From: Vulcanisaeta distributa JCM 11216
Lineage (GTDB): Archaea > Thermoproteota > Thermoprotei > Thermoproteales > Thermocladiaceae
Length of the DNA stretch: 64,000 nt
Direction of reading: 5' to 3'
Assembly (NCBI RefSeq): GCF_001315985.1
Contig: NZ_BBBI01000003.1
Coordinates: 106,179-170,178 of the forward strand
Shown here: in pieces, positions 50,219-60,189 of the stretch
How positions within the stretch are numbered: position 1 is the stretch's first letter
Layout of the letters: every line of letters starts with the position of its first letter
The notes under the pieces: generated by a model
What the model saw: only the letters and a program-made list of their open reading frames with translations
The model's database searches: none
What the model was told of the DNA's origin: nothing
Translations under genes and position numbers: made by a program

Positions 50219-52241
50219 ATGGCGGAAGAGGTAAAAACTCTTTGGCAGCCCAATCAAGAGATAATTAAGAACTCAAACATGTTGAGATTTGTCAATTGGC
50301 TTGGTGAGGTTTTTGGCCTTAGGTTTGAGGTTTCCATCGATGACCCCCCCTTAAGGAATGTGGGTAATTATGATAAGCTTTGGAGGTGGAGTGTCGAGGA
50401 TCTCGAGAACTTCTGGGTCAGTGTTTGGCGTTACTTCGGTGTTATCCCCCCACTCACCCTATACTAAGGTTCTCGAGCCAAAAACCATGCCTGGAGCCCG
50501 CTGGTTCACTGGTTCTAGGCTTAATTATGCGGAGCACGTGTTTAAGGCCGCCCGTTGGGGCGAGGAGGCCGTGATCTACGTTAGGGAGGATGGGCTTAGG
50601 AGGAGCCTTACGTGGGACCAGCTGTATAGGGAGGTTGCTGCTTTGGCTGATTGGCTTAGGAGTGTTGGTGTTGGCAGGGGGGGTGATAGGGTCGCCGCGT
50701 ATGTTAGCCAGGTCCCGGAGGCCGTGGTGGCGCTGCTGGCCACGGCGAGCATTGGGGGGGCCATTTGGGTTGGGGGGGTTGGTGCCGAGTTGGCGCCTAG
50801 GGCCGTAATCGATAGGTTTAACCTCCTCCAACCCAGGGTGTTGATTACGGTGGATGGCTACCCATACAGGGGGGGTAGGGTGTTTGATAAGTACGGCGAC
50901 ATCAAGCAAATAGTTAACTCGGTACAGAGTATTGAGAGGGTCGTCGTGGTACCGAACACGAGGGACTCAGTGGAACTAAGCCTTAGTAAGCCAGTGCATG
51001 ATTGGAGGGAGGTCACAGGCAGGAGGGGGGGTGTTGGGCTCTCTTTCGAACCCATGGAGTTCAATGAACCACTATGGGTGTTATTCACGTCGGGGACTAC
51101 GGGTATACCGAAGCCCGTGGTCCACAGCCACGGTGGCGTCCTCCTCGAGGCATATAAGGTCGGCCTCCACATGGACTACAAACCAAGCGATAAGTTCACC
51201 TGGTACACAACACCTTCATGGATGATGTGGAACTTCACGGTTAATGCCCTGCTCTTCGGCACAACAATACTCTTCTATGATGGTGACCCGACGACCAGGA
51301 ACTTCGAGCCTACTGGGAGATTACGGAGAAGGAGGGCCTCACAATACTCGGCCTCAGTGCGCCTTATATCCACGCTGCCATGAAGTCCACCATAGAGCCT
51401 GGCAGGCAATTCAACCTGAAGTCGCTTAGGGAGATCGGCTCAACGGCGGCGCCCCCTATCGCCTCAGGGCTTTGAGTGGGTTTACACCAAGGTTAAGGAG
51501 GACGTGTGGCTAGCGCCGATTAGTGGTGGTACTGACGTTGTCTCGGCATTCGTTGGGGGCTGCCCAATACTGCCCGTGTGGGATGGTGAGATGCAGTGTA
51601 GGTGGTTGGGGGCTGCGGTTAATGTGTATAATGAGGAGGGTAAGCCCGTGGTTAATGAGGTGGGTGAGTTAGTCATTGAGAAGCCCATGCCCTCAATGCC
51701 CATCTACTTCTGGAACGACCCAGACTACAACTGGTACAGGGAGTCCTACTTCAGCATGTTCCCGGGTGTGTGGAGGCATGGTGATTGGGCGTTAATAACG
51801 GATAGGGGCACGGTAATAATCAGCGGGCGTTCAGACTCGACAATAAAGAGGAAGGGGATTAGGATTGGGACCCTGGACATATACAAGGTCGTTGAGTCCC
51901 TGCCGGAGGTCGTGGGTAGCCTAGCCGTTGAGGTCAAGAATAAGCTAATACTCTTCGTAGCCCTGAGGCCCGGCCTACAATTAACTGAGGAGTTGAAGAG
52001 GAAGATAAATGATGCATTAAGGGGTCAGTTGGGGCCTTACTACATCGCTGACTACATAATTCAGGTCCCAGACATACCAATGACCAGGAACTACAAGAAG
52101 CTTGAGGTCCCCATTAAGAAGGTCCTAATGGGCTGGCCCATTGACAAGGCCGTGAACATAAACGCAGTCCTAAACCCCGAGGCCTTTTACGCCGTTATTG
52201 AGGCGTTGAAGCCGTACATGGATGAAATAATGAGGGAGTGA
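50219..52241 (+). CDS. AMP-forming acyl-CoA synthetase (acetoacetyl-CoA synthetase-like), three frame breaks
   Basis: About 673 residues after repair. MPGARWFTGSRLNYAEH, the AMP-binding loop LFTSGTTGIPKPVVHSHGG, WYTTPSWMMWN, ISGGTD, HGDWALITDRG, GRSDSTIKRKGIRIG and TRNYKKLEVPIKKVL match ANL ligases of the acetoacetyl-CoA synthetase type. Breaks: 50446-50451 (C6; five or eight restores IPHSPYTKVL), about 51310 (a C missing, restoring EPYWEITEKEG) and about 51455 (C5 to C4). Six G7/C7 runs are in frame; SIGGAIWVGG contains two. Start ATG 50219 follows a TATA-like TTTTAATAA by about 30 bases. Confidence 0.87.
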
Positions 52242-52301
52242 TGCCCTTAAACCTTAGTTATTTATTTTATAAAATATCAATTGGAAATAACGGAGTAGTT
52301 A

Positions 52302-52802
52302 ATGGATCCAAGGTTCAGGAGGATATATGCAAAGTGCGTTGTCGAAGTCGAGCGCGGGACCCTACCAGACCTAGTCAATGATAGGTATGACTACTTAATG
52401 ATAGACCTGGCAAGCATAACCTACGGCCTCAGGGACCCAAGGGCATTCCTGGTGAACGTTAGGCTTGCCCTTGATTACGATTACCTAAGGCCAAGCGTGG
52501 TGTTCGTGATTGATTACTCAAGGCCTGAGCATAAGGCCGTCGCCGAAACCAGGGTTAGGTGGCTTAGGGAGCTAGGTCTCGATTACGTACTGGCAGAGGA
52601 CGAGCCAGCCGAGGTTAGGGCCGCCAAGGAATGCCTGAGGAGGGGGGGTAGGTGCATAGTCCTGAGTAGGGACTATGATCCGCTCACCGTGATGGATGAG
52701 ATGATACAGCCAATAAAAATAACCGAGAGGGCGTGGATAAACAGGAGAATAACAATAAATAAAGAATGCCTAGGTAATTATTTAAAAGAGAAAAATAATT
52801 AA
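52302..52802 (+). CDS. hypothetical protein
   Basis: An intact 166-residue protein. DYLMIDLASITYGL near residue 29 and VVFVIDYSRPEHKAVAETR near 65 place acidic residues at strand ends as in PIN-like nucleases, but the remaining acidic ligands are not clear. A G7 run is in frame (RRGGRC). Function unknown. Confidence 0.45.
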   Translation: MDPRFRRIYAKCVVEVERGTLPDLVNDRYDYLMIDLASITYGLRDPRAFLVNVRLALDYDYLRPSVVFVIDYSRPEHKAVAETRVRWLRELGLDYVLAEDEPAEVRAAKECLRRGGRCIVLSRDYDPLTVMDEMIQPIKITERAWINRRITINKECLGNYLKEKNN

Positions 52803-52870
52803 TGGCATAATGCCAAATATTTTTATTTACTCACTTAAATAAAAACTCATGCTTAATTCTCGTTAGTTTT

Positions 52871-52912
52871 GTTTCCTATAGGAAACAGTTTAATTATAAA
52901 TCTGTTTCCTAT
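52871..52912 (+). promoter_or_regulatory. palindromic operator and TATA box of the ATPase gene
   Basis: GTTTCCTATAGGAAAC (52871-52886) is a perfect 16-base palindrome. The TATA element TTATAAA (52894-52900) follows, and the half-site GTTTCCTAT recurs at 52904-52912. The gene starts at 52932. Repressor sites on both sides of the TATA box would control transcription; no regulator is identified. Confidence 0.55.
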
Positions 52913-52931
52913 TTATCTTGAGTTCACTGCA

Positions 52932-54206
52932 TGAGTATTGAGAGTGTGCTTAGGGAGGTTATTGAGGAGTGGTTTGCGTTTAACTTGCCTAGGGTTATAC
53001 CTAGGGATATTTCGTACTTATTACCTGAGGGTTCAGCCTCGCGTTGGTTGGTCCCCGTAGGGCTGGTAAGACGTACTTCATGTATTGGATTGCCCAGGAC
53101 TTAATGAGTAAGGGTTGGCCTAGGTCAAGCATTGTCTATATTAATTTTGAGGATGTTAGGTTAAGCGTTCTTAAGCCGACGGACTTCAGCGTGTTTCTTA
53201 AGGTCATTAATGAGGAGGCGCGTGAGTACAATGGCAGGATATTGCTAATGCTTGATGAGGTTCAAAGCCTACCAGAGTGGGGTCGCTGGGTGAGGACCCT
53301 ACTTGACAGGGGGGGTAGGTACTTCGTGGTACTCAGCGGTTCATCATCAAAGGTGAGGGCTAGTGATGTGGCTACGGAGTTGAGGGGGGGTCGCTATATC
53401 GATAGGTTAGTGCTGCCATTCTCCTTCAGGGAGTTCCTAAGGGTTAGGGGCTTTGAGCAGGAGTTCCTGGGGGGGGTGCCCGAGAGACACGGTAAATTAC
53501 TTAATTACTTGAGGGATTACGTACTCAATGGTTCCTTACCCGAGGTGGTGCTCAAGCCGGAAATGGCAAGTGACTTAGTCAGGACATATAGGCAGACAAT
53601 TATTTATAGAGACATAATCGAGAGGTATAAAATTAGGGATGCGGCATTCTTCGAGACCTTCCTAGAGATTGTTGAGAATAACTTTGGCGGTTATGTCTCA
53701 GTGACGAAATTAGGCAACTACTTTAAGAGCTAGGTATTAGTAAGAGTAAGAGAACGCTCAGTAATTATCTCAAGTACCTGGAGGAGTCTTACTACGTAAT
53801 ACTTGTTCGAAGGTTTGGGTTTTCAAGTAGAGAGGTCATTCAACAGCCGAGGAAGGTATACCCAATAGATACGGCGTACTTCAGGAGGAGATCCATTGGG
53901 CCAATGATGGAGAGCGTGGTCGCCGTAGAATTAATGAGGAGGGGGTCTTGGTTATAACTACCTGAGGATAAATGATTACGAGGTTGATTTCGTAATTAAT
54001 CAAGAGCCCAGGGAGTATATCCAAGTCACCTACGCCTCGGCAATGGACGAAATCGGCAAGAGGGAGTTCAAGGCCTTGGTCAGGCTAATGAGGTGCTTGG
54101 GCGTGGGATGGCTAGGGTAATTAGTTGGGACCTGGAGGATGAGGTCGAGATCGAGGGACTCAGAATTAAGGTAACGCCACTCTGGAGGTGGTTACTCATG
54201 GGCTAA
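52932..54206 (+). CDS. AAA-type ATPase with DUF4143-like C-terminus, about four frame breaks
   Basis: About 425 residues when rebuilt. Walker A LVGPRRAGKTYFM, Walker B LLMLDEVQSLPEW, the sensor LSGSSS, then LPFSFREFLRVRGF and a C-terminal nuclease-like domain (YEVDFVINQEPREYIQVTYA). Archaea carry many such proteins, often paired with mobile DNA. Breaks lie near 53040, 53732, 53945 and 54110. Four G7/G8 runs are in frame. So many breaks could also mean a true pseudogene. Confidence 0.75.
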
Positions 54207-54241
54207 TGCTTAAAGCCCATGGTCGTAACGCCAAATAGGCA

Positions 54242-54726
54242 ATGCAGGAGCTAAGGTGTGGGGGGGAAAGCAATAATGAGTTGTTGAGGGCTATGAAGGT
54301 CATTGAGGAGTTAAGCCCCTACTGGGAATTAATAGGGATTAGGGTTGAGGACGTGGGTAGGGACTGCGCCATAGGCCTTGTGGAGGTGGGCAGGAAGCAC
54401 CTACAGATACTGGGCACGGCGCATGGTGGAGTTCACGCGTCGCTAGTCGACGCAATGGCCTGGGTAGCATAATAAGCCATTACTACCCAAGGTACGTAAT
54501 CGCAGTAACCACAGACCTAACGGTGAAGTACCTAAAGCCAATAACCGAGGGAGTACTTAGGGCGGTGGCGAGGATAAAGCACATCAAGGAACCAATGGCA
54601 CTAATAACAGCGGAACTAAGGAACAGAAGCAACGAATTAATAGGAACGTCAACAATGACCTACTGGGTAACACCGACGGACAAGACACTGAACGATGTAA
54701 TAAATGAATTAAGAAGTAAGGCGTGA
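54242..54726 (+). CDS. PaaI-like hotdog thioesterase, one frame break
   Basis: About 161 residues. LGTAHGGVHASLVDAMAWVA is the hotdog active-site helix; after restoring an A near 54471 the chain continues IISHYYPRYVIAVTTDLTVKYLKP. PaaI enzymes cleave acyl-CoA thioesters. A G7 run is at 54260-54266 (RCGGES). Confidence 0.8.
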
Positions 54727-54769
54727 ATTACATTGGAAGCTTTTCGAAAATTCTTCCTTAGGTTGTTCT

Positions 54770-54787
54770 GTGGCAAAATTTTGCCAC
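54770..54787. repeat. 18-base palindrome, copy 1
   Basis: GTGGCAAAATTTTGCCAC is a perfect palindrome. The 19 bases TGGCAAAATTTTGCCACGG recur at 56388. A T/G-rich stretch follows it. It could be a terminator hairpin for the thioesterase gene or an operator for the genes downstream. Confidence 0.6.
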
Positions 54788-54824
54788 GGTTCGATTTGTT
54801 GGAAGTTGTTTTTCGTAATTCATT

Positions 54825-55407
54825 GTGTGGTGTTCATGGTATTGTGGATTGATATTGCTTTTAAGTTGTTCTTGCCTTGTTTGCTTTTTGTGGAGGTTCC
54901 TCGGGGAGGTTTCGTTGGTGGTTTCGGTGCTTAGGGCTTGGCTTTGGGGGGGGTTTTCCTTATTGGTGCCAGGGCCCTGGCTTTTTATGGCATTAGTAGG
55001 GAGACGGGCGATTGGGGGGGGTTTAACCATTGATAAACCATTCAGTATTGAGGTTAGGGATGTGGTAACTAGGGAGTTGAGGGGGGGTTTGGGGGGGTTC
55101 TCCGTGCAGTGGCGTAGGTGGGGGGGCTTCTATGTCGATGCCAGTGCTGTTCATATCGACATTAACTACATGCCTTTGACGCTGGATGAGGAGTTCATCA
55201 GTAGGTCTAGGGCTTTGGGGGGGGATGTCCTCGTTCCATCGATTGAGGATTTAATAATCCTTAAGTTAATGAGTGGTGAGGATAAGGACGTGGAGGACGT
55301 CAAGAGACTGCTCAGGCTACCTAACCTTGACCTACCCTACCTACTTCGGCGTTGATAAGGATTTATTAGGGATTGCCAGGAGGATTGGATTGAGGATTGA
55401 TGGTTAG
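54825..55407 (+). CDS. nucleotidyltransferase-like protein, at least two frame breaks
   Basis: The core reads VFLIGARALAFYGISRETGDWG, then LTIDKPFSIEVRDVV, VDASAVHIDINYM and PSIEDLIILKLMSGEDKDVEDVKRLL, the layout of AbiEii/MNT-type nucleotidyltransferases. Frames break at the G8 run 55014-55021 (seven or four needed) and near 55344, after which RVDKDLLGIARRIGLRIDG ends at 55407. The N-terminal 35 codons (T/G-rich, Cys/Trp/Phe-rich) look non-coding, so the true start is uncertain. The end overlaps the next gene by eight bases. Confidence 0.6.
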
Positions 55408-55891
55408 GGAATTCACGTTTAATGAGGGTTGCGTGGTGGTTGATAATGTCAGGATGCCTACCGAGGTTGCCAGGGCATTGGGTGTTTATGGTTGCTCCTT
55501 CACTGGCTGGACTGCCTTAGCCATTCACGCCGGAAGTAAGTTGTTGATTCCCTACCACCCGAGCTACCTCGAGATCGCGTGCCCAGACATCGAGGCCGTG
55601 ATTAACGGACTCAGGGGGCTCGGCCTAGTGATTTGGCGCGGGAGGCGCTGGGCCACGGTTGGTTGGGTCTACAGACCACTTAGGGTGGCGCTTGGCGAAT
55701 TGAGGGTCTTCAATGAGGAGGTTGAGAGTGAGGGTGAGAGGTGTGGGTTGGGCGTGGCCTCGATAGTCGATGCCGCCAGGCACATAACGCGTTTTAGGGA
55801 GCACGTGAGAGACCTCAGGCTCGTTGAGAAGTACTCAAACGGCAGGATTAAACCACCGCAAAAATCAATCGTAAAAGGGAATCAATTTTAA
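55400..55891 (+). CDS. hypothetical protein paired with the nucleotidyltransferase
   Basis: About 163 residues, starting inside the end of the nucleotidyltransferase gene, so the two are coupled. SFTGWTALAIHAGSKLLIPYHPSYLEI and GLGLVIWRGRRWATVGWVYR are the most distinct segments; no family is recognised. An overlapping pair of this kind is typical of toxin-antitoxin or abortive infection modules; that is an inference. Confidence 0.5.
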   Translation: MVREFTFNEGCVVVDNVRMPTEVARALGVYGCSFTGWTALAIHAGSKLLIPYHPSYLEIACPDIEAVINGLRGLGLVIWRGRRWATVGWVYRPLRVALGELRVFNEEVESEGERCGLGVASIVDAARHITRFREHVRDLRLVEKYSNGRIKPPQKSIVKGNQF

Positions 55892-55916
55892 TGGGTAATG
55901 CCGCGGCCGTCAATCG

Positions 55917-56177
55917 CTAGTCAGAACCACCCCTCATCTCCCTCAAGGCCTCAACAGCACCCCTTATGTACTCCTCCTCCCTACCAGGAACCACAGCACC
56001 ATAGATAGTCAAGGTCCTCCACTGAGTCCTAGTCGCATACACATACTCAGCAGGACCCACATAACAACGAGAACCATCACCATGATAAAACCTGAAATAA
56101 ACCCTACCATTAGACCTAAACGAATGCACAGACCTAACAGGCCTACCACACCTCGGACAAACCAACAACTCACCCAT
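55917..56177 (-). CDS. small zinc-ribbon protein
   Basis: 86 residues from the ATG at 56177 (MGELLVCPRCGRPVRSVHSF), with CPRC and a later SRCYVGPAEYVYA. TTATAAG lies about 26 bases upstream, giving a leaderless start. Similar small zinc-ribbon proteins occur near archaeal mobile DNA. No function assigned. Confidence 0.55.
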   Translation of the reverse strand: MGELLVCPRCGRPVRSVHSFRSNGRVYFRFYHGDGSRCYVGPAEYVYATRTQWRTLTIYGAVVPGREEEYIRGAVEALREMRGGSD

Positions 56178-56387
56178 CAACAAACAAATACTCAACCAAA
56201 CTTATAAATTACTTTCACCATAACTAATACCTATTATATTAATAAAAACATCATAACATAACAAAAACACGGTAGTTATATAACCAAATAAATATTAAAT
56301 ACAGCAAAACACAACCACAAACATCACAATGACTATTTTCCTTAACTAATTCGACATATCATGACTATTTTTCAATAAGTTGAGCCA

Positions 56388-56403
56388 TGGCAAAATTTTG
56401 CCA
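56388..56403. repeat. 16-base palindrome, copy 2
   Basis: TGGCAAAATTTTGCCA is identical to the core of the 54770 palindrome, and CGG follows in both copies. It lies in the AT-rich spacer between the divergent zinc-ribbon gene and the alpha-mannosidase, about 38 bases before the ATG at 56441, so an operator role is plausible. Confidence 0.6.
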
Positions 56404-56440
56404 CGGAACGATTCAGGGAATAAATCTCTAAATTCTTTTT

Positions 56441-59400
56441 ATGGTTTGTTTTTCGTGGTTTGTGCGTTGTTTTTATATTGGCGTTTGTTGTTTGTTGTTG
56501 GTGTTTGTGGGTTTTGATTTGAGGGATGTTGGTGGTGTTAGGACTAAGTTGTTTTATCTTGAGGCTGCTTCCGTGATGGGTGTTGATGCTGTGAATCTTG
56601 AGGCTTGTGGTGGTGCTCTCTGTGGTTCTGTTGTGGTTAGGGATTTTGGTGAGCCTTGGTTTTTCGTGGATGTTGTTGGTGAGGGTACCCTGAGGGTTGA
56701 TGATCTTCAGTTCGCGGTTTTTAATTACGGTGATGAGGGTGAGAGTAGGTGGGTTAGGGCGTCCCCCCCAGGTAGGCATTCCTTATCGCTTGTTTTGTCC
56801 CCCCCTGTTAGGATGTTTGGTGAGCGTAGGGTGAGCTTCAATGGCATGTACGTTGTTTATAGGGAGCCTTCACTGTTCAACTTTGTACTGAGGGCTAGGT
56901 TACTGCTTGATGTTGCCGAGGCCTTCGAGGACTTAAGGACTGACTACCTCAGGGTGCTTAATGAGGCCCTTGACGTGGTTCCCCCCCTGGACTCCGTGGC
57001 CAATTGGCAGTTGGAGTTTGCGGTTAGAGCTCACATTGTTGAGTCTCCCGGCTTCGTTAGGGCATTATTTAATTACTACGATGTTAAGGAATTGACGCAC
57101 TTGAGACCGCCGGACTTCAACGAGCTTGGTAGGGCTGCTAAGGAGGGTTTGAGGGTCCTTGAGGAGGGTATTGGGGGGGAGTTGAGGGTTAGGAGGGGGG
57201 GCCATAGGGGGGGGTGTCGTGTATGTGGCTGGCCATGCGCACATTGATCTTGGTTGGTTGTGGAGTAGGGACGTGACTAGGGAGAAGGTTAGGAGGACGA
57301 TCATCAATGTCCTATCACTGCTCCAGTCCTATCCAGAGCTTACGTTTCTGGTATCAAACATGGCTTACCTGAGGTGGCTTAGTGAGGATGGGGGGGATTT
57401 GTGGGCTAGGGTTAGGGAGGCTGTTAGGGCTGGTAGGATGGTGCCCGTGGGTGGTATGTGGGTTGAGAGCGATGCTAATCTGCCGGTGGTGAGTCTTTGG
57501 TTAGGCAGTTCCTCTATGGGCAGAGGTTCCTCCTCAGGGAGTTCGGGTTTACGACGGAGATTGGTTGGTTGCCCGACACCTTCGGGTTCCCCCCCGCTTC
57601 GTTACCGCAAATACTCAGGAAGGCGGGGGGGATTAGGGTTTTCTTTGAGCATAAGATGTATTGGAACACGGTTAATAAGTTCCCATACTCCGTATTCCTG
57701 TGGGAGGGTATTGATGGCTCGGTGATACCCACGATTAACTACGCAACCTACGGCGCCGACCTAACGCTAGGCAAATAGCCAGGGCTTGGTCGGACCACAC
57801 AAGCCCTGAACTACCTGCCTTCCTACCCTTCGGTAAGGGCGATGGTGGTGGGGGACCAACGTGGTTAATGCTCGAGAGGTACAGGTGTATAGGGACTTAC
57901 CCGGCATGCGAGGCTCGTAATGGGCAATCTAAAGGACTTGGTTAATGAGGTTGTTAAGGATAACTCATTACCGAGATGGAGGGGTGAACTATACCTTGAG
58001 ATTCACAGGGGGGGAGTCTACACCAATGGCATAAGGCTCAAGCAGTTGGTTAGGGCCCTTGAGAATAGGCTCAGGGAACTGGAGACCTTTAGCGTAATCG
58101 CCGGTGTCAGGAGGAGTTATGAGGAGCTTTGGTACCCACTACTCGAGGCTGAGTACCATGACCCAATGGGGGCCACATCGACTAAGGCAGTCTATGAGGA
58201 GGTAATTAACGAACTTGAGGATGACTTGAGAAGGGCCGGTGAGGAGTTAATGAGCGTGCTAAGGAAGGCCCTTGGCACGGGTCGCTTCGTAACAATCGTA
58301 AACCCACTGCCCTGGGCTCGAAGGGAGTTGGTCATGGTTAAGGAGGAATTGAGTGGTGTACCAACACAGAGAGTTAACAATGGTTACCTAGCACTAATTG
58401 AGGTCCCAGCACTTGGTTGGAGATCCTTTGAGAAAGGCGCAGGGAGTTCCTTGGGCGATGTTACTGTTGGTAGTAATTTTGTTGAGAATTCCGTGATTAG
58501 GGTTGTCTTCGATGGTTCGTTGAGGATCTACGATAAGGAGGCGGGTAGGTGGGCAGTTGAGGACGGTTACCTAATGGCTTGTGAGGACATGCCCAGTAGG
58601 TGGGATGGTTGGGACATAGATGCCTACTATAGGAGGGTTTGTAGGAGGTTGGAACCCACGGGCTTCAACATCGTGGAGGGTGGGCCATTGAGGGGGGGGT
58701 GCATCGAGGTTAATTACGTGTTTAGGGAGTCGAGTATTAGGCAGAGGATTTGCGTGAGCGCCTTTAGTAGGCGTGTTGATGTGGAGAATGAGGTTGACTG
58801 GAGGGAGAGGTTAACACTGCTCAAGGCCGTTTATAGACTGGGCATATTCGGGCAAAACGCATCCTTTGAGATACCCTATGGAGTGATCAATAGGCCAACG
58901 AGGCCCAGCAATACCTGGGAGGTGACTAAGTTCGAGGTACCTGCTCTGCGCTGGGTCGATGTTTGGGACCCGGATTACGGCATTGCCATACTCAATGATG
59001 GTAGGCAGGGCTACTCGGTGGAGGAGAATACCGTGGCAATAACACTGCTCAGGTCGCCCATTTACCCAAACCCATTCCTGGACTACGGCCATAACAAGTT
59101 CACCTACGCCATATACCCACACCCAGGTGATTGGAGGACTGCTCAAGTGCCCAGGAGGGCCTATGAGTTCAATCAACCACTAATTGTCGTTGAGAATACG
59201 GCAGGCGGCGAATCCTCATTCCTCGAAGTTACGAACCCAGCAATAATGCTCGAAGCCCTCAAGTGGGGGGGTGAGGACTCGGGAATTACCCTGAGACTTT
59301 ACGAGACCTACGGGGGGGTAAATGCGTGCACCGAGATAAAGGGCTTCATCGGGGGGGTGATGGCATTGAGACGGACCTCCTCGAGCTAAATAATTACGGC

Positions 59401-59466
59401 AATGCGAACCTAGGCAACCTCTGCTTCAAGCCCTTCGAGATAAAGACAATACTCATCAAGTCATGA
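56441..59466 (+). CDS. GH38-type alpha-mannosidase, about seven frame breaks
   Basis: About 1,005 residues when rebuilt. VAGHAHIDLGWLW (zinc ligands), MVPVGGMWVESDANLP with the nucleophile Asp, IGWLPDTFGFPPASLPQIL and GDGGGGPTWLMLERYR match GH38 mannosidases, which remove alpha-mannose from glycans. The G8 run at 57207-57214 needs seven or four bases; the G7 at 59351-59357 needs eight or five; other breaks lie near 57492, 57772, 57890, 57912 and elsewhere. The first 25 codons are Cys/Phe/Val-rich and may precede the true start near 56517. Confidence 0.8.
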
Positions 59467-59683
59467 CGTGGCCGGGCTAATGAATAGCACCGTGTCACCC
59501 CTAATAATCATCAAGCCACTCTTAACACCACCCTTCGGATTAATCTCCTCCGTATTCGTAAGCAGCAGGTTAAGGTGCTGGTCATAACCAACGAGGACAC
59601 CCCCTAATCTCGGTACCATTCCTAAGCTTCACCAGAATCACCTTATTCAAACTCCTCTGCAACTCCTCATTAACAATCTCCAT
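59461..59683 (-). CDS. Sm-like (LSm) RNA-binding protein, one frame break
   Basis: From ATG 59683: MEIVNEELQRSLNKVILVKLRNG then, after one base fewer in the C5 run near 59600, EIRGVLVGYDQHLNLLLTN, and near the end GLMIIRGDTVLFISP. These are the Sm1 and Sm2 motifs of archaeal LSm proteins that form RNA-binding rings. About 74 residues. The stop overlaps that of the mannosidase, convergent. Confidence 0.85.
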
Positions 59684-59880
59684 ACAGCGAGGCATCGAGT
59701 TTAAAACCCAAACCATATTTTAAAGGTTAATCTCCACAAAACACCCACGGAAAGACCATACAATAAGATACCGATATGCACAAGAATCAACTAAAACCAA
59801 AACCTTCACATGAATGAAGTACATAAGGCACGTAAACGCTTACGATTACGGACTAGGAATGATTGAACGCTGGTTGGGGG

Positions 59881-59961
59881 GGCCGGGGGGGCCGGGATTT
59901 GAACCCGGGTTCACGGGCTCCACAGGCCCGCATGCTTTCCAGGCTGCACCACCCCCCCGGC
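59881..59961 (-). tRNA. tRNA-His (GTG) with abnormal acceptor
   Basis: On the minus strand: D arm GTGCAGCCTGGAAAGCATG, anticodon arm CGGGC CTGTGGA GCCCG with GTG, variable TGAAC, T arm CCGGG TTCAAAT CCCGG. The acceptor is the odd part: the 5' side reads GCCGGGGGGG and the 3' side CCCCCCCGGC, so ten pairs are possible instead of seven. Shortening each run from seven to four gives an ordinary tRNA-His acceptor GCCGGGG/CCCCGGC. Confidence 0.85.
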
Positions 59962-60189
59962 AATGGTATTCTTGCTATTTATGCTTTTAAGTTTTTGTCC
60001 TTAATATCGTTACATTTTGGATGTCTAACTTTCGTTCGGGCATTTTAATTTCGTTACTACCCTTTACCTGGTCAATCACCTAGTGAGTGCGTGGTATTAC
60101 CGTTGATTCCGGGAAATGTTTCGATGCCGTTTTCTCATTTTGCTTTTGTAGAATGGTTTAAATACCTGGTTTCCTTCATCGTTTGCGAT

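Noticed and set aside
52932..54206. The AAA-type ATPase as a certain pseudogene
   Set aside because: Its break density is no higher than in essential genes here, so decay cannot be told from sequence error.
54825..54930. Signal peptide on the nucleotidyltransferase
   Set aside because: The hydrophobic N-terminal codons come from a T/G-rich leader also seen at 56.44 kb and are probably untranslated.
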